Positions 1 through 7,675 of a DNA stretch of 15,302 bases are shown here, piece after piece (the stretch's first letter is position 1; the number at the start of each line of letters is the position of its first letter). The stretch lies in the NCBI GenBank assembly GCA_031547045.1, contig JAVBSN010000123.1, positions 1 through 15,302 on the forward strand. The letters are read 5' to 3'. Below the pieces are notes generated by a model. The model was not told the DNA's origin. It made no database searches and saw only the letters and a program-made list of their open reading frames with translations. The DNA is from JAVBSN01 sp031547045. Lineage in GTDB: Bacteria > Bacillota > Clostridia > Lachnospirales > Lachnospiraceae. The translations under genes and the position numbers were made by a program.

Positions 1-126
1 CTTATTAAGTATATCTGCTACATCTCCAATTACATCTCTATCTAGAAGCATAGCTCCAATAACAGATTGCTCTGCCATTTCATTATAAGGTTGTTCTTTC
101 TTTATGATTGCCTCATTATTTTCCAT
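1..126 (-). CDS. dnaB: Replicative DNA helicase DnaB, N-terminal fragment (cut by window edge)
   Basis: The first 42 codons are visible; the gene runs off the left edge. DnaB is the hexameric helicase that unwinds DNA ahead of the replication fork. The visible part includes the family's N-terminal signature, an AEQSVIGAMLLD segment at residues 18-29, which opens the helical N-terminal domain that contacts primase. The ATG at 124-126 is preceded by GGAGGC with about 4 bases of spacing, so the start is well supported. It lies 38 bp behind rplI, and gdpP-rplI-dnaB is a conserved Firmicutes order, which makes the assignment firm even though no helicase motif is in view. No frameshift is seen in the visible part. 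Confidence 0.93.
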   Translation of the reverse strand, partial: MENNEAIIKKEQPYNEMAEQSVIGAMLLDRDVIGDVADILNK

Positions 127-138
127 CTTTGCCTCCAT

Positions 139-163
139 GAATTGTAGCATATCCTACAAATTC
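139..163 (-). other. Small inverted repeat between rplI and dnaB
   Basis: The arms GAATTGTAG (139-147) and CTACAAATTC (154-163) pair with one bulged base around a 6-base loop. The element fills the gap between the rplI stop and the dnaB ribosome binding site. There is no T-run after it on the minus strand, so it is not an intrinsic terminator. It could protect mRNA or tune dnaB relative to rplI; that role is inference. Confidence 0.4.
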
Positions 164-164
164 A

Positions 165-611
165 TTATTCCTCTGTAACTTTTACCTTTAACTTAGCTGT
201 AACTTGTGGATGTAACTTCACTGATACTTCATGTGTTCCTAGTGATTTAATTCCATCTTTAATCTGTATCTTTTTCTTATCTATATCATATCCTAATTGT
301 TTCTTAACAGCTTCTGCTACTTCTTTTGATGATATAGATCCAAATGTTCTTCCACCTTCACCAACTTTAAGAGTTAGTTTAACTTCTCCCTCTTCAATCC
401 TAGCCGCTAACTCCTTTGATTGAGCTAAGTTCTCAGCAGCTACTTTTTCAGTATGTTGATTTTGAAGCTTTAATTCATTAAGGTTCTTGTTAGTTGCTTC
501 TATTCCTAATTTCTTTGGTAATATAAAATTTCTTGCATAACCATCATTTACTTTAACTTTATCACCTTTTTTGCCAAGACTTTTAACATCTTGTAATAAT
601 ATAACTTCCAT
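165..611 (-). CDS. rplI: 50S ribosomal protein L9
   Basis: This 148-residue protein matches the usual length of bacterial L9, a 23S rRNA-binding protein at the base of the L1 stalk. The N-terminal globular domain carries the family hallmark around residues 16-36 (GDKVKVNDGYARNFILPKK). A charged connecting helix spans roughly residues 41-75, and the C-terminal domain contains the GGRTFGSISSKE segment near residues 86-97. The ATG follows the gdpP stop codon with no intervening base. Its ribosome binding site (GGAGAT) lies inside the last gdpP codons, so translation is probably coupled to gdpP. dnaB follows after a short gap, giving the standard Firmicutes gdpP-rplI-dnaB unit. Confidence 0.97.
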   Translation of the reverse strand: MEVILLQDVKSLGKKGDKVKVNDGYARNFILPKKLGIEATNKNLNELKLQNQHTEKVAAENLAQSKELAARIEEGEVKLTLKVGEGGRTFGSISSKEVAEAVKKQLGYDIDKKKIQIKDGIKSLGTHEVSVKLHPQVTAKLKVKVTEE

Positions 612-2657
612 CTATATATCTCCTTCCGTAGTCATTGTAAGTAATAAATCTTTCACAAGCAATACTGCTTCATTTACTGTACAATCTTTTAATTGTGTTC
701 CCGCAACATTTGCATGACCACCGCCACCTAAACGCTCCATTATTATCTGTACATTTACATCATCTATAGACCTTGCACTAATATATACTTGTTCATTAAC
801 AAATGAAAGTACAAATGATGCCCTTACTCCGTCTATTCCTAATAATTCATTAGCAACCTTTGCCGCTTCTACTGTAGGACTATCTATAATCTCTTTTGGT
901 AAAATAGATATTGCAAATGAGTCTAAATACATCTCTACATTAGCAATACATTTTGCTCTTAGTTTATGAGAATCCATATCACTTCTAAACATCTTACGAA
1001 CACGAACTACATCAGCACCACTTTTTCTAAGGTAAGATGCCGCCTCAAATGTTCTAACACCTGTTTTCGTAACAAAATTATCCGTATCAACCAATATACC
1101 TGCATACATTGCATCTGCCTCTATCGGTCTTAGCTTTGGACTATCAACAATATACTGTAATATCTCCGCAACCATTTCACATGCTGATGATGCATTTGGC
1201 TCAATATATGATAAAATTGCATTATCAATTATCTCATTGCTTTGTCTATGGTGATCTAATACAACTATAGATTTTGTAAGGGATAATAAGTCTTCACACT
1301 CTGTATAACTTGGTCTATTAACATCTACTACCACTAACATCGTGCTATTATCCATAGCCTCTATTGCTTGGTCGCTTGTATAGAATAAATCATTGCCATA
1401 TATACTATTTCCTAAGAAATTATTTATTACTGGTCTGATTGATATTGTTGCCTCATTAATAACTATATGAGCCTTCTTATTCATTGCCATTGCTAATCTA
1501 TAAATACCAATTGCTGCACCTAAAGAATCTACATCAGGAAGTTTATGTCCCATAACAATAACTTTTTCTTTGGTTTCAAGCATTTCCCTAAGGGCATGAG
1601 CCTTAACTCTTGCTTTAACTCTTGTACTCTTTTCTATACCTTGAGATTTACCTCCATAGTAGAAGATTCTCTCACCCATCTTAACAACCGCTTGATCTCC
1701 ACCTCTACCAAGAGCAAGATCCATCGCCATACGTGCATAATCATAACAATCATCAAATTTATCTGCTTCTGCACCTATACCAATACTAAGGGTAACTGAT
1801 ATTTCATTACCAATATTTATTGTTCTTACTTCATCTAATATTGAAAACTTAGTATTTTGAAGTTGTGTAAGGCTCTTTTGTTGAAATACAAAAAGGAATT
1901 TGTCCTTTTCAATTTTCTTGACAATAGCGTCTATATTCTGCATATACTTATTAACTTTTCTGTCAATTAATGCTGTAAGCAATGAACGTCTAACATCTTC
2001 AAGGCACTCTAGGGCTTCATCATAGTTATCAATATATAATAAACCACATACTAATTTCTGCTCTTTATTAGCAATAATATATTTCTGCAACTCTGTTTCA
2101 TCAAATAAATATATTGCTATAAGTAAATCGTTTTCATTAATTTCTTCTTCTGCATCACCGAAATCTTCTTGAAAGTTAACTCTCTTCATCTGAACCATAA
2201 AATAAGAGTCTTCATAATTCAAACTAATTACTGATTCTTCTTCATCTATGGGAATTAATTCCTTAGTAATATCAGGGAATATATTGCAAACATTTCTCTT
2301 AGCCCTAAACACTCTTTCTCCACCAAGAGCTTTGTGAAATGCTTTATTACCCCACAATAACTTACCATCTATATCCATAATGGCATAAGGAATAGCTAAT
2401 TCTTTAAGTAATTCTTTTTGTATCTTTCCATGTTCAAAAGCAAATCCCAACAGCGCCGTAGTTATATTTGGCTTAAAATGTACATATACAAGCACAACAA
2501 TAAGAAGATACAATACCAAAAAAATAGATATAATAATTGCTGATGATGTATCAATAAAATATATTGCCCCATTCATAACTACTAATACAATAAATAGAAT
2601 AAATGGTATTCTTAAATATTTCTCTATTTCCCTTTTTAGCATTACTTTTTCGTTCAT
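612..2657 (-). CDS. gdpP: Cyclic-di-AMP phosphodiesterase GdpP (DHH-DHHA1 family)
   Basis: GdpP is a membrane-bound enzyme that hydrolyses c-di-AMP to pApA and so helps control potassium, osmotic and cell-wall homeostasis. The 681-residue protein shows the full family order. Two membrane helices lie near residues 17-36 and 41-62, followed by a degenerate PAS-like region near 80-150. A degenerate GGDEF-like domain near 200-335 has the family segment ARMAMDLALGRGGDQ. The DHH domain has H371, D375 and D377 (GHKLPDVD) and D468-H469-H470; the DHHA1 domain has GGGGH at 644-648. The ATG at 2655-2657 was chosen because AGGGAGAG precedes it by about 6 bases; the longer in-frame extension needs a TTG start and lacks such a site. 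Its last codons contain the rplI ribosome binding site. All catalytic metal ligands I can recognise are present. Confidence 0.95.
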   Translation of the reverse strand: MNEKVMLKREIEKYLRIPFILFIVLVVMNGAIYFIDTSSAIIISIFLVLYLLIVVLVYVHFKPNITTALLGFAFEHGKIQKELLKELAIPYAIMDIDGKLLWGNKAFHKALGGERVFRAKRNVCNIFPDITKELIPIDEEESVISLNYEDSYFMVQMKRVNFQEDFGDAEEEINENDLLIAIYLFDETELQKYIIANKEQKLVCGLLYIDNYDEALECLEDVRRSLLTALIDRKVNKYMQNIDAIVKKIEKDKFLFVFQQKSLTQLQNTKFSILDEVRTINIGNEISVTLSIGIGAEADKFDDCYDYARMAMDLALGRGGDQAVVKMGERIFYYGGKSQGIEKSTRVKARVKAHALREMLETKEKVIVMGHKLPDVDSLGAAIGIYRLAMAMNKKAHIVINEATISIRPVINNFLGNSIYGNDLFYTSDQAIEAMDNSTMLVVVDVNRPSYTECEDLLSLTKSIVVLDHHRQSNEIIDNAILSYIEPNASSACEMVAEILQYIVDSPKLRPIEADAMYAGILVDTDNFVTKTGVRTFEAASYLRKSGADVVRVRKMFRSDMDSHKLRAKCIANVEMYLDSFAISILPKEIIDSPTVEAAKVANELLGIDGVRASFVLSFVNEQVYISARSIDDVNVQIIMERLGGGGHANVAGTQLKDCTVNEAVLLVKDLLLTMTTEGDI

Positions 2658-2727
2658 TTGTTGCTCTCCCTGCCTAATTAAATACCTAGTGCAATCTAAT
2701 TTCAAAACAATTCGATAGATGCCAATA

Positions 2728-2744
2728 TTGTAACACAATTACAA
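2728..2744 (-). promoter_or_regulatory. Inverted repeat upstream of gdpP
   Basis: TTGTAA and TTACAA face each other across 5 bases, between the dehydrogenase stop and gdpP. On the minus strand the right half contains a TACAAT hexamer that could be a -10 box, so this may be a promoter or operator for gdpP. No convincing -35 box is visible. There is no T-run, so it does not look like a terminator. Confidence 0.3.
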
Positions 2745-2750
2745 ATATTT

Positions 2751-3710
2751 TTAAATAGTAACATTATTTCTTGGTGTTCCCTTTAAGAATTTTTCTATAT
2801 TAATACATATTTCATCTAAACATCTTTGCCTAGCCTCTACACTTCCCCAACCAATATGGGGCGTTAATATTACATTTTCATAATCCTTTAATCTAAACAT
2901 TGGGCTATTAGCTGGAAATGGCTCTTTTTCATATACATCAATTCCTGCCCCTGCAATTAATTTATCCTCTATTGCTTTAACTAAATCCTCTTCTTTAATA
3001 ACAGCACCTCTAGCTACATTTATTATAATAGCACTATCTTTCATTTTTCTAAATGTATCTAATGTGAACAAATATTGAGTATTTTCATTAAGTGGACAAT
3101 GAAGTGATATAACATCACTAGTTGTTACTAATTCCCCAAAATCTACTTGTTTATACGGAACATCATATGTTTTTCCAGAAGCTGAATAGTACACAACTTC
3201 GCATCCAAATGCAGTTGCAATCTCTGCAACTTTTCTTCCTATATTACCTAAGCCTACAATTCCATATCTCTTTCCTGCTAATTCACTAAATGGTCGATTA
3301 ATATATGTAAAAGACTGTCCTTCTGCATATTTTCCATCTTTTACATATTGGTCATAATGATTAAGATGCCCATAGACACTTAATAACATTGCAAATGTAT
3401 GTTGAGCAACTATAGGTGTTGAATAATCAATTACATTCGAAGCTACCACTCCATGACTTTTACATGCCTCAATATCTATATTGTTATAGCCTGTTGCTGT
3501 TAAACATACTAATTTTAAATTCTTAGCCTTATTAAGCACTTCTTCATTTATAAGACTTTTATTTATTATGGCTATATCTGCATCTGCCAGTCTATCTCCA
3601 ACTTCCTCTTGTAAGGTTCCATCATATACTACTAACTCTCCGTACTTTTTATAACAGTCAAATGACATATCCTTACCAACAGAACCTGCCTCTAACGAAA
3701 CTATTTTCAT
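2751..3710 (-). CDS. NAD-dependent D-2-hydroxyacid dehydrogenase
   Basis: This 319-residue cytoplasmic oxidoreductase interconverts a 2-keto acid and a D-2-hydroxy acid using NAD(P)H. It has the two-lobed layout of the family. The NAD-binding Rossmann motif GLGNIG is at residues 153-158. The three catalytic residues are visible: R234 (NVARGA), E263 (YEKEP) and H285 (TPHIGW). The substrate (hydroxypyruvate/glyoxylate, pyruvate or a branched keto acid) cannot be read from sequence, so no gene symbol is given. The start at 3710 is backed by GGAGG about 9 bases upstream. It lies just after the pgi terminator and has no clear promoter of its own, so it may depend on readthrough from pgi. gdpP follows after 93 bp with no terminator between them. 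Confidence 0.92.
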   Translation of the reverse strand: MKIVSLEAGSVGKDMSFDCYKKYGELVVYDGTLQEEVGDRLADADIAIINKSLINEEVLNKAKNLKLVCLTATGYNNIDIEACKSHGVVASNVIDYSTPIVAQHTFAMLLSVYGHLNHYDQYVKDGKYAEGQSFTYINRPFSELAGKRYGIVGLGNIGRKVAEIATAFGCEVVYYSASGKTYDVPYKQVDFGELVTTSDVISLHCPLNENTQYLFTLDTFRKMKDSAIIINVARGAVIKEEDLVKAIEDKLIAGAGIDVYEKEPFPANSPMFRLKDYENVILTPHIGWGSVEARQRCLDEICINIEKFLKGTPRNNVTI

Positions 3711-3746
3711 CTAGATTATCCTCCTATATTTCTATACATGGCTTTT

Positions 3747-3778
3747 AAAAAAGGCCATCACTTTCGCAATGGCCTCTT
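3747..3778 (-). terminator. Intrinsic terminator downstream of pgi
   Basis: On the minus strand, GGCCAT pairs with ATGGCC around a 10-base loop and is followed directly by six T. It lies 10 bases after the pgi stop and ends the pgi message, perhaps only partly, because the dehydrogenase begins 37 bases further on without an obvious promoter. Confidence 0.9.
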
Positions 3779-3788
3779 TACATTATAT

Positions 3789-5144
3789 TTATTTGTTAAG
3801 ACGAGCCATTAACTCTTCTCTTTCTTTTTCATATCCAGCTTTACCAAGTAATGCAAACATATTCTTCTTGTAGCTTTCTACACCTGGTTGATTAAATGGA
3901 TTAACACCTAATACATATCCACTCATACCACATGCAAATTCAAAGAAATACATTAATTGTCCTAAATAAAACTCATTAATTTCTGGCATATTTATCTTCA
4001 TGTTAGGAACATTTCCATCTACATGAGCAATTATTGTTCCATTCATGGCACTCTTATTTATAAAGTCAACAGTCTTTCCAGCTAAATAGTTAAGACCATC
4101 TAAGTCTACTGCCTCTTCTTCTAATATCATCTCACATTTTGGACTTTCAACATTAATAAGTGTCTCAAAATGATTCTTAGTTCCTTCTTGAATAAATTGT
4201 CCTAATGAATGAAGATCAGTTGTAAAATCTACTGCTGTAGGGAATATACCCTTTCCATCTTTTCCTTCGCTCTCTCCAAATAATTGTTTCCACCATTCTG
4301 CAACAAAATGTAATGAAGGCTCATAGTTAACAACGATTTCCATTCCTAAACCTTTTTCATGTAATAAATTACGAACTGCTGCATATTTCATAGAATCATT
4401 ATTATCAAAATCTGCATCTAAGTACATCTCTCTTGCCGATGCCGCACCTTCCATTAACTTGTCAATGTCAGCACCACTTACTGCTATAGGAAGTAAACCT
4501 ACTGCTGTAAGAACCGAGAAACGTCCACCAATATCATCAGGTACTACAAAACTTTCATAACCTTCTGCTGTTGCAAGGTTTTTAAGAGCTCCCTTTTCTT
4601 TATCCGTTGTTGCATATATTCTCTTTGCTGCTTCCTCTTTACCATATTTCTCAATAAGCATTTTCTTAAATACTCTAAATGCTATTGCTGGCTCTGTTGT
4701 TGTACCAGACTTTGAAATTATATTAACAGAGAAATCCTTGTCACCTACTGCTTCAATAAGATGTTGTAGGTATGTGCTACTTATATTGTTACCTGCATAA
4801 TATATTTCAGGAGTTTTTCTAACATTCTTGTCTACTACATTGTAGAAGCTATGTCTTAATGCTTCAATAGCCGCTCTAGCGCCTAAGTATGAACCACCAA
4901 TACCAATTACGATTAATACTTCTGAATCGTCTTGAATTTTCTTAGCTGCTTCCTTCATTCTAGCAAACTCTTCTTTATCATAATCTACTGGAAGATCAAT
5001 CCAACCTAAAAAGTCATTTCCCTCACCAGTCTTCTCTAATAATACTTTTTTAGCTGACTTTACTTTATCTTTCATTGCAGACATATCTGCATCTGAAAAC
5101 ATAAAACTTGCATTAGTATATTCGAAACTTATATTTTTACTCAT
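3789..5144 (-). CDS. pgi: Glucose-6-phosphate isomerase
   Basis: The enzyme interconverts glucose-6-phosphate and fructose-6-phosphate in glycolysis and gluconeogenesis, in the cytoplasm. At 451 residues it has the length typical of Firmicutes Pgi, which is shorter than the roughly 550-residue proteobacterial form. Sugar-phosphate-binding SIS motifs are clear: GIGGSYLGARAAIEAL near residues 81-96 and ISKSGTTTEPAIAF further on. So are the GGRFSVLTAVGLLP signature and the HFVAEWWKQLFGESEGK segment. The start at 5144 follows a GAGGAGAG site by 8-9 bases. It has its own promoter (5199-5227) and terminator (3747-3778), so it can be an independent unit. The promoter contains a perfect palindrome, suggesting regulated expression. 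Confidence 0.97.
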   Translation of the reverse strand: MSKNISFEYTNASFMFSDADMSAMKDKVKSAKKVLLEKTGEGNDFLGWIDLPVDYDKEEFARMKEAAKKIQDDSEVLIVIGIGGSYLGARAAIEALRHSFYNVVDKNVRKTPEIYYAGNNISSTYLQHLIEAVGDKDFSVNIISKSGTTTEPAIAFRVFKKMLIEKYGKEEAAKRIYATTDKEKGALKNLATAEGYESFVVPDDIGGRFSVLTAVGLLPIAVSGADIDKLMEGAASAREMYLDADFDNNDSMKYAAVRNLLHEKGLGMEIVVNYEPSLHFVAEWWKQLFGESEGKDGKGIFPTAVDFTTDLHSLGQFIQEGTKNHFETLINVESPKCEMILEEEAVDLDGLNYLAGKTVDFINKSAMNGTIIAHVDGNVPNMKINMPEINEFYLGQLMYFFEFACGMSGYVLGVNPFNQPGVESYKKNMFALLGKAGYEKEREELMARLNK

Positions 5145-5198
5145 TTTTTATCTCTCCTCATATTAAATATCTCTTATGTTAAAACAAATACATTTTTC

Positions 5199-5227
5199 AT
5201 TTTATCAAATAGATTTGATAATATCAA
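5199..5227 (-). promoter_or_regulatory. Promoter of pgi
   Basis: On the minus strand TTGATA (5222-5227) and TAAAAT (5199-5204) are separated by exactly 17 bases, each differing from the sigma-A consensus at one position. Transcription would start near 5192, giving a leader of about 48 bases before the pgi ATG. Confidence 0.7.
5202..5221. promoter_or_regulatory. Candidate operator: palindrome inside the pgi promoter
   Basis: TTATCAAAT and ATTTGATAA form a perfect 9-bp dyad with a 2-base centre. It fills the spacer between the -35 and -10 boxes of the pgi promoter and overlaps the first bases of the -10. This is the usual position for a repressor site. No regulator gene in the window is an obvious partner. 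Confidence 0.5.
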
Positions 5228-5253
5228 TGCTTATTTATTATATTTAATAGGAA

Positions 5254-6123
5254 TTAATAGGATAATTCATCCAATGAACCAAATCTATACCCTTCTTTTT
5301 CTAATAAACTTAAAACTTCATCTAAAGCTGAAGCATTTGCAGATGATACATTATGGAGTAGTGTTATAGCCCCTGGGTGATAATATTTTTCAAAATGCTG
5401 TACAACATGTTCTTTACTTGGCTGATTCTTTACGTCATAGTCTAAATATGTGATACTCCAAAATACAGTTTTATACCCCATATCTTTGGTCAACTGTAAT
5501 GTCCTTTCACTATATTCACCTTTAGGTGGTCTTAAATATTTATCCATTTTATATCCTGTTGCTTCAAACATATAATTATCACAGCCATCTATTTCATTTC
5601 TAATATCATCTATGCTTTTACTAGGCAGACTTGGATGGGTTATTGTATGATTACATACCATATGACCCTCTTCCTTCATACGCTTAACCAAATCCGTATC
5701 ATCTCTTATATAAGTTTGAGTAACAAAAAATGCTGCTGTAGCATTATGTCTTCTTAATGTATCCAATATACATTCTGTATATCCATTTTCATATCCACAA
5801 TCGAAAGTTAAATATATTACCTTATCCTCTGCTGTTGGATTTACATAATAGGCCTCATATTGAGAAAGATCGATTTTATCTTGGGCTCCTGATGGACCAT
5901 GTTCTGTATTTCTCTTAATCCACCATGAATTTAATTCATTAGAATATATATTATAATCACTAATGGCCGTAGTAGGTGCCTCAGTTGTATCGTCTGTGCA
6001 ATCCTCTACTACGGCCTCACTATTTTCTGTTATATTGTCCTTCTCACCCTCCTTTTTGTCATAACAAGCGGTTACTGTTACTAAAAGAAAAAGGCATAAT
6101 ATGTATATACATATTTTTTTCAT
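5254..6123 (-). CDS. pdaA: Polysaccharide deacetylase lipoprotein, PdaA-like (muramic delta-lactam type)
   Basis: A NodB-fold deacetylase anchored on the outside of the membrane. The known role of PdaA is to deacetylate muramic acid during delta-lactam formation in spore cortex peptidoglycan. The 289-residue protein starts with a lipoprotein signal whose lipobox ends at C20 (VTAC). An acidic, Thr-rich linker follows, then a WWIKRNTEHGPSG region near residue 67 as in PdaA, and then the catalytic domain. Motifs are TFDCGYENGYT (106-116), H159-T-x-x-H163 with following Pro, RPPKGEYS (198-205) and LHNVS (256-260). The residue after the first Asp of motif 1 is Cys rather than Asp; PdaA proteins also vary there. 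RBS AAGGAGC precedes the ATG. A weak TTGATA-N19-TACAAT promoter candidate lies at 6152-6182. A sporulation role is inferred from the family; a vegetative wall role is possible. Confidence 0.85.
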   Translation of the reverse strand: MKKICIYILCLFLLVTVTACYDKKEGEKDNITENSEAVVEDCTDDTTEAPTTAISDYNIYSNELNSWWIKRNTEHGPSGAQDKIDLSQYEAYYVNPTAEDKVIYLTFDCGYENGYTECILDTLRRHNATAAFFVTQTYIRDDTDLVKRMKEEGHMVCNHTITHPSLPSKSIDDIRNEIDGCDNYMFEATGYKMDKYLRPPKGEYSERTLQLTKDMGYKTVFWSITYLDYDVKNQPSKEHVVQHFEKYYHPGAITLLHNVSSANASALDEVLSLLEKEGYRFGSLDELSY

Positions 6124-6198
6124 TCTATATGCTCCTTATTAACATTTATACATTGTATGCCTTTTTTTCAATATAATATCAAAAAGTGTATTAAATTT

Positions 6199-6912
6199 TT
6201 ATTCTGCAAAAAACTCCTGTAACATATCCTCAATAAACTGCTCTTCACTTGGTGTTAGTATACTTTGATTTTCAATAACATCTATTTGATTTACTGGTTC
6301 ACTTGTACTCGCTGCTATTTCACTAATACATTTAACCAAATATTTTATACTTTCTTCACTATCAGTGGTCTGTTCCTCATTTAGCAATTCCCCTGTAGAC
6401 TCCAGACGATTTATGTAATAATTCTCTAAGTAATCGGTTATATTAATAACCAATACATCTTTTTTATCTTTTAATCTCAACATATTTTCTGTGGTGATTA
6501 GTACTATCATAGACGCACAGGTCACTATGAATATTCCCTGTACTTGCCCTGTACTATAATTTGCAACAAAGGCTACATATAATGAAGCTGCACAACAACC
6601 TGCAATTGCTATAATACCTTCAATATTAAATTTTTCCCATACATCAATTGTAAATCCAAGTATTTTGTGTTTTTCTATATACTTGTCCACTAATACATCA
6701 ATGTTATTAACTTTCTTATTCAAATTAAAGCAGGTTTCAAATTTTGCCTTTATATTTTTTAATAATTTTTTATCCGACAACCCCATATTTTCTGCTGCCT
6801 TGGCTAACCTAGATATAATACTATGTACAATAATTCTTTCTAAAGCTGTAATAATTCCGATAGCTCCTATAATATATACAAATATACTTTGTTCTTTAAA
6901 AAAGTCCCACAT
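6199..6912 (-). CDS. Membrane protein of unknown function, three predicted helices
   Basis: I do not recognise this 237-residue protein. It has one hydrophobic segment near residues 8-26 and a mostly hydrophilic stretch of about 75 residues rich in Lys and Asn. Two close hydrophobic segments follow near 100-122 and 126-143 (IIAIAGCCAASLYVAFVA; GIFIVTCASMIVLITT), then an acidic tail of about 90 residues. One helix, a loop, then a pair of helices recalls the MotA/TolQ/ExbB layout, but I see none of their channel motifs and do not assign it. The ATG at 6912 is preferred because GGAG lies about 9 bases before it; in-frame ATGs at 6921 and 6927 lack as good a site. A good promoter sits at 6961-6990. 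pdaA lies downstream on the same strand, 75 bases after its stop. Confidence 0.75.
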   Translation of the reverse strand: MWDFFKEQSIFVYIIGAIGIITALERIIVHSIISRLAKAAENMGLSDKKLLKNIKAKFETCFNLNKKVNNIDVLVDKYIEKHKILGFTIDVWEKFNIEGIIAIAGCCAASLYVAFVANYSTGQVQGIFIVTCASMIVLITTENMLRLKDKKDVLVINITDYLENYYINRLESTGELLNEEQTTDSEESIKYLVKCISEIAASTSEPVNQIDVIENQSILTPSEEQFIEDMLQEFFAE

Positions 6913-6960
6913 AATTAGCATCTCCATTTCCGAATTTGTATTATTCCTTATTTTTACATT

Positions 6961-6990
6961 ATTATATCTAATGTGCCTATTTTATTTCAA
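6961..6990 (-). promoter_or_regulatory. Promoter for the 6199-6912 membrane protein gene
   Basis: TTGAAA (6985-6990 on the minus strand) and TATAAT (6961-6966) are separated by 18 bases. The -10 is a perfect consensus. Transcription would begin near 6954, about 40 bases before the preferred start codon. Confidence 0.65.
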
Positions 6991-7047
6991 TACAATTCGT
7001 AGGACATATTATCTGCTAATAAACTGTTTTTCGTCGGAATTATATGA

Positions 7048-7053
7048 TATACT
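7048..7053 (+). promoter_or_regulatory. Weak -10 candidate just before the hairpin array
   Basis: TATACT at 7048-7053 would start transcription around 7060, the left edge of the repeat array. If used, the array would be the 5' leader of the TSCPD-murG message. The -35 region (TGTTTT at the right distance) is poor, so this is tentative. Confidence 0.25.
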
Positions 7054-7054
7054 A

Positions 7055-7380
7055 TGAACACTTAGTGAGGTTTCACACGAACTTAGTGTGAATGTACACC
7101 CAGACACTTGGTTTGGTATTTTCAAACTTAGTGACTGTGGTGTTTCCCGAAATACTTAATAAATGCGAGTGAAGCTATGCACGAACTTAGTGTGAATGCA
7201 CACCCAGACACTTGGTTTGGTATTTTCAAACTTAGTGACTGTGGTGTTACCCGAAATACTTAATAAATGCGAGTGAAGCTATGCACGAACTTAGTGTGAA
7301 TGTACACCCAGACACTTGGTTTGATATTTTCAAACTTAGTGACTGTGGTGTTTCCCGAAGCACTTAGCGAGGTGCTTTAG
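7055..7380 (+). repeat. Tandem array of 104-bp hairpin-forming units
   Basis: Two complete 104-bp units (7076-7179 and 7180-7283) and a 76-bp partial third (7284-7359) follow one another with no spacer. Units 1 and 2 differ at two positions; unit 3 differs from unit 1 at one position before it diverges. Each unit holds a small hairpin around GAACTTA and a long one of about 18-19 pairs with a GTATTTT loop, at 7096-7143, 7200-7247 and 7304-7351. The flanks are related degenerate pieces: CACTTAGTGAGG at 7059 and a CACTTAGCGAGG hairpin at 7361. The motif ACTTAGTG or CTTAGCG recurs throughout. The unit length is not a multiple of three and stops occur in the frames, so it is not coding. It sits between divergent genes and just upstream of the TSCPD-murG genes. 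Confidence 0.85.
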
Positions 7381-7421
7381 TGATTACATATAAATATTTA
7401 TAAATGAAAGAGGGCATTATA

Positions 7422-7661
7422 ATGACATATAAAACATCTGGTGTTTGTGCACAGAAAATTGATTTTGATATTGTAGATGGCAAGGTTACTGGCGTAAAAT
7501 TTTGGGGTGGCTGTAATGGCAACTCTCAAGGTGTTGCCGTACTTGTAGAGGGAATGGATGTTAATGAAGCTATTTCTAGATTAGAAGGATTAAACTGTGG
7601 TTTTAGAGGTACTTCATGCCCTGACCAATTAGCAAAAGCTTTAAAGGCAAATATAATATAA
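7422..7661 (+). CDS. TSCPD-domain protein (small, four conserved cysteines)
   Basis: This 79-residue protein is a free-standing TSCPD domain, the module also found at the C-terminus of some ribonucleotide reductases. The name motif is literally present at residues 64-68. Four cysteines (C9, C31, C59, C66), with C31 in a GGCNGN motif, suggest metal binding; that is inference. Its biochemical role is not established to my knowledge. The ATG at 7422 is chosen because AAAGAGGG ends 7 bases upstream; the ATG at 7404 has no site and would add six poorly fitting residues. murG starts 14 bases after its stop, so the two are probably co-transcribed. The 104-bp hairpin array lies directly upstream. Confidence 0.85.
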   Translation: MTYKTSGVCAQKIDFDIVDGKVTGVKFWGGCNGNSQGVAVLVEGMDVNEAISRLEGLNCGFRGTSCPDQLAKALKANII

Positions 7662-7675
7662 CTGGGGGATACATT

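Noticed and set aside
2658..2738. Longer gdpP start at a TTG
   Set aside because: The added 27 residues do not resemble the family N-terminus and the upstream region has no ribosome binding site. The ATG at 2657 does.
5254..6123. Treating the Cys in TFDCG of the deacetylase as a sign of an inactive enzyme
   Set aside because: PdaA-type enzymes vary at this position (Asn in B. subtilis, as I recall) and the other motifs are complete.
6665..7057. A 130-codon plus-strand ORF opposite the membrane protein gene
   Set aside because: It is antisense to a better gene that has its own promoter and ribosome binding site. Its hydrophobic content mirrors the opposite strand.
7055..7380. Reading the repeat array as CRISPR or as coding repeats
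   Set aside because: The 104-bp units abut with no unique spacers and no cas genes are nearby. The unit length is not a multiple of three and stops occur in the frames.
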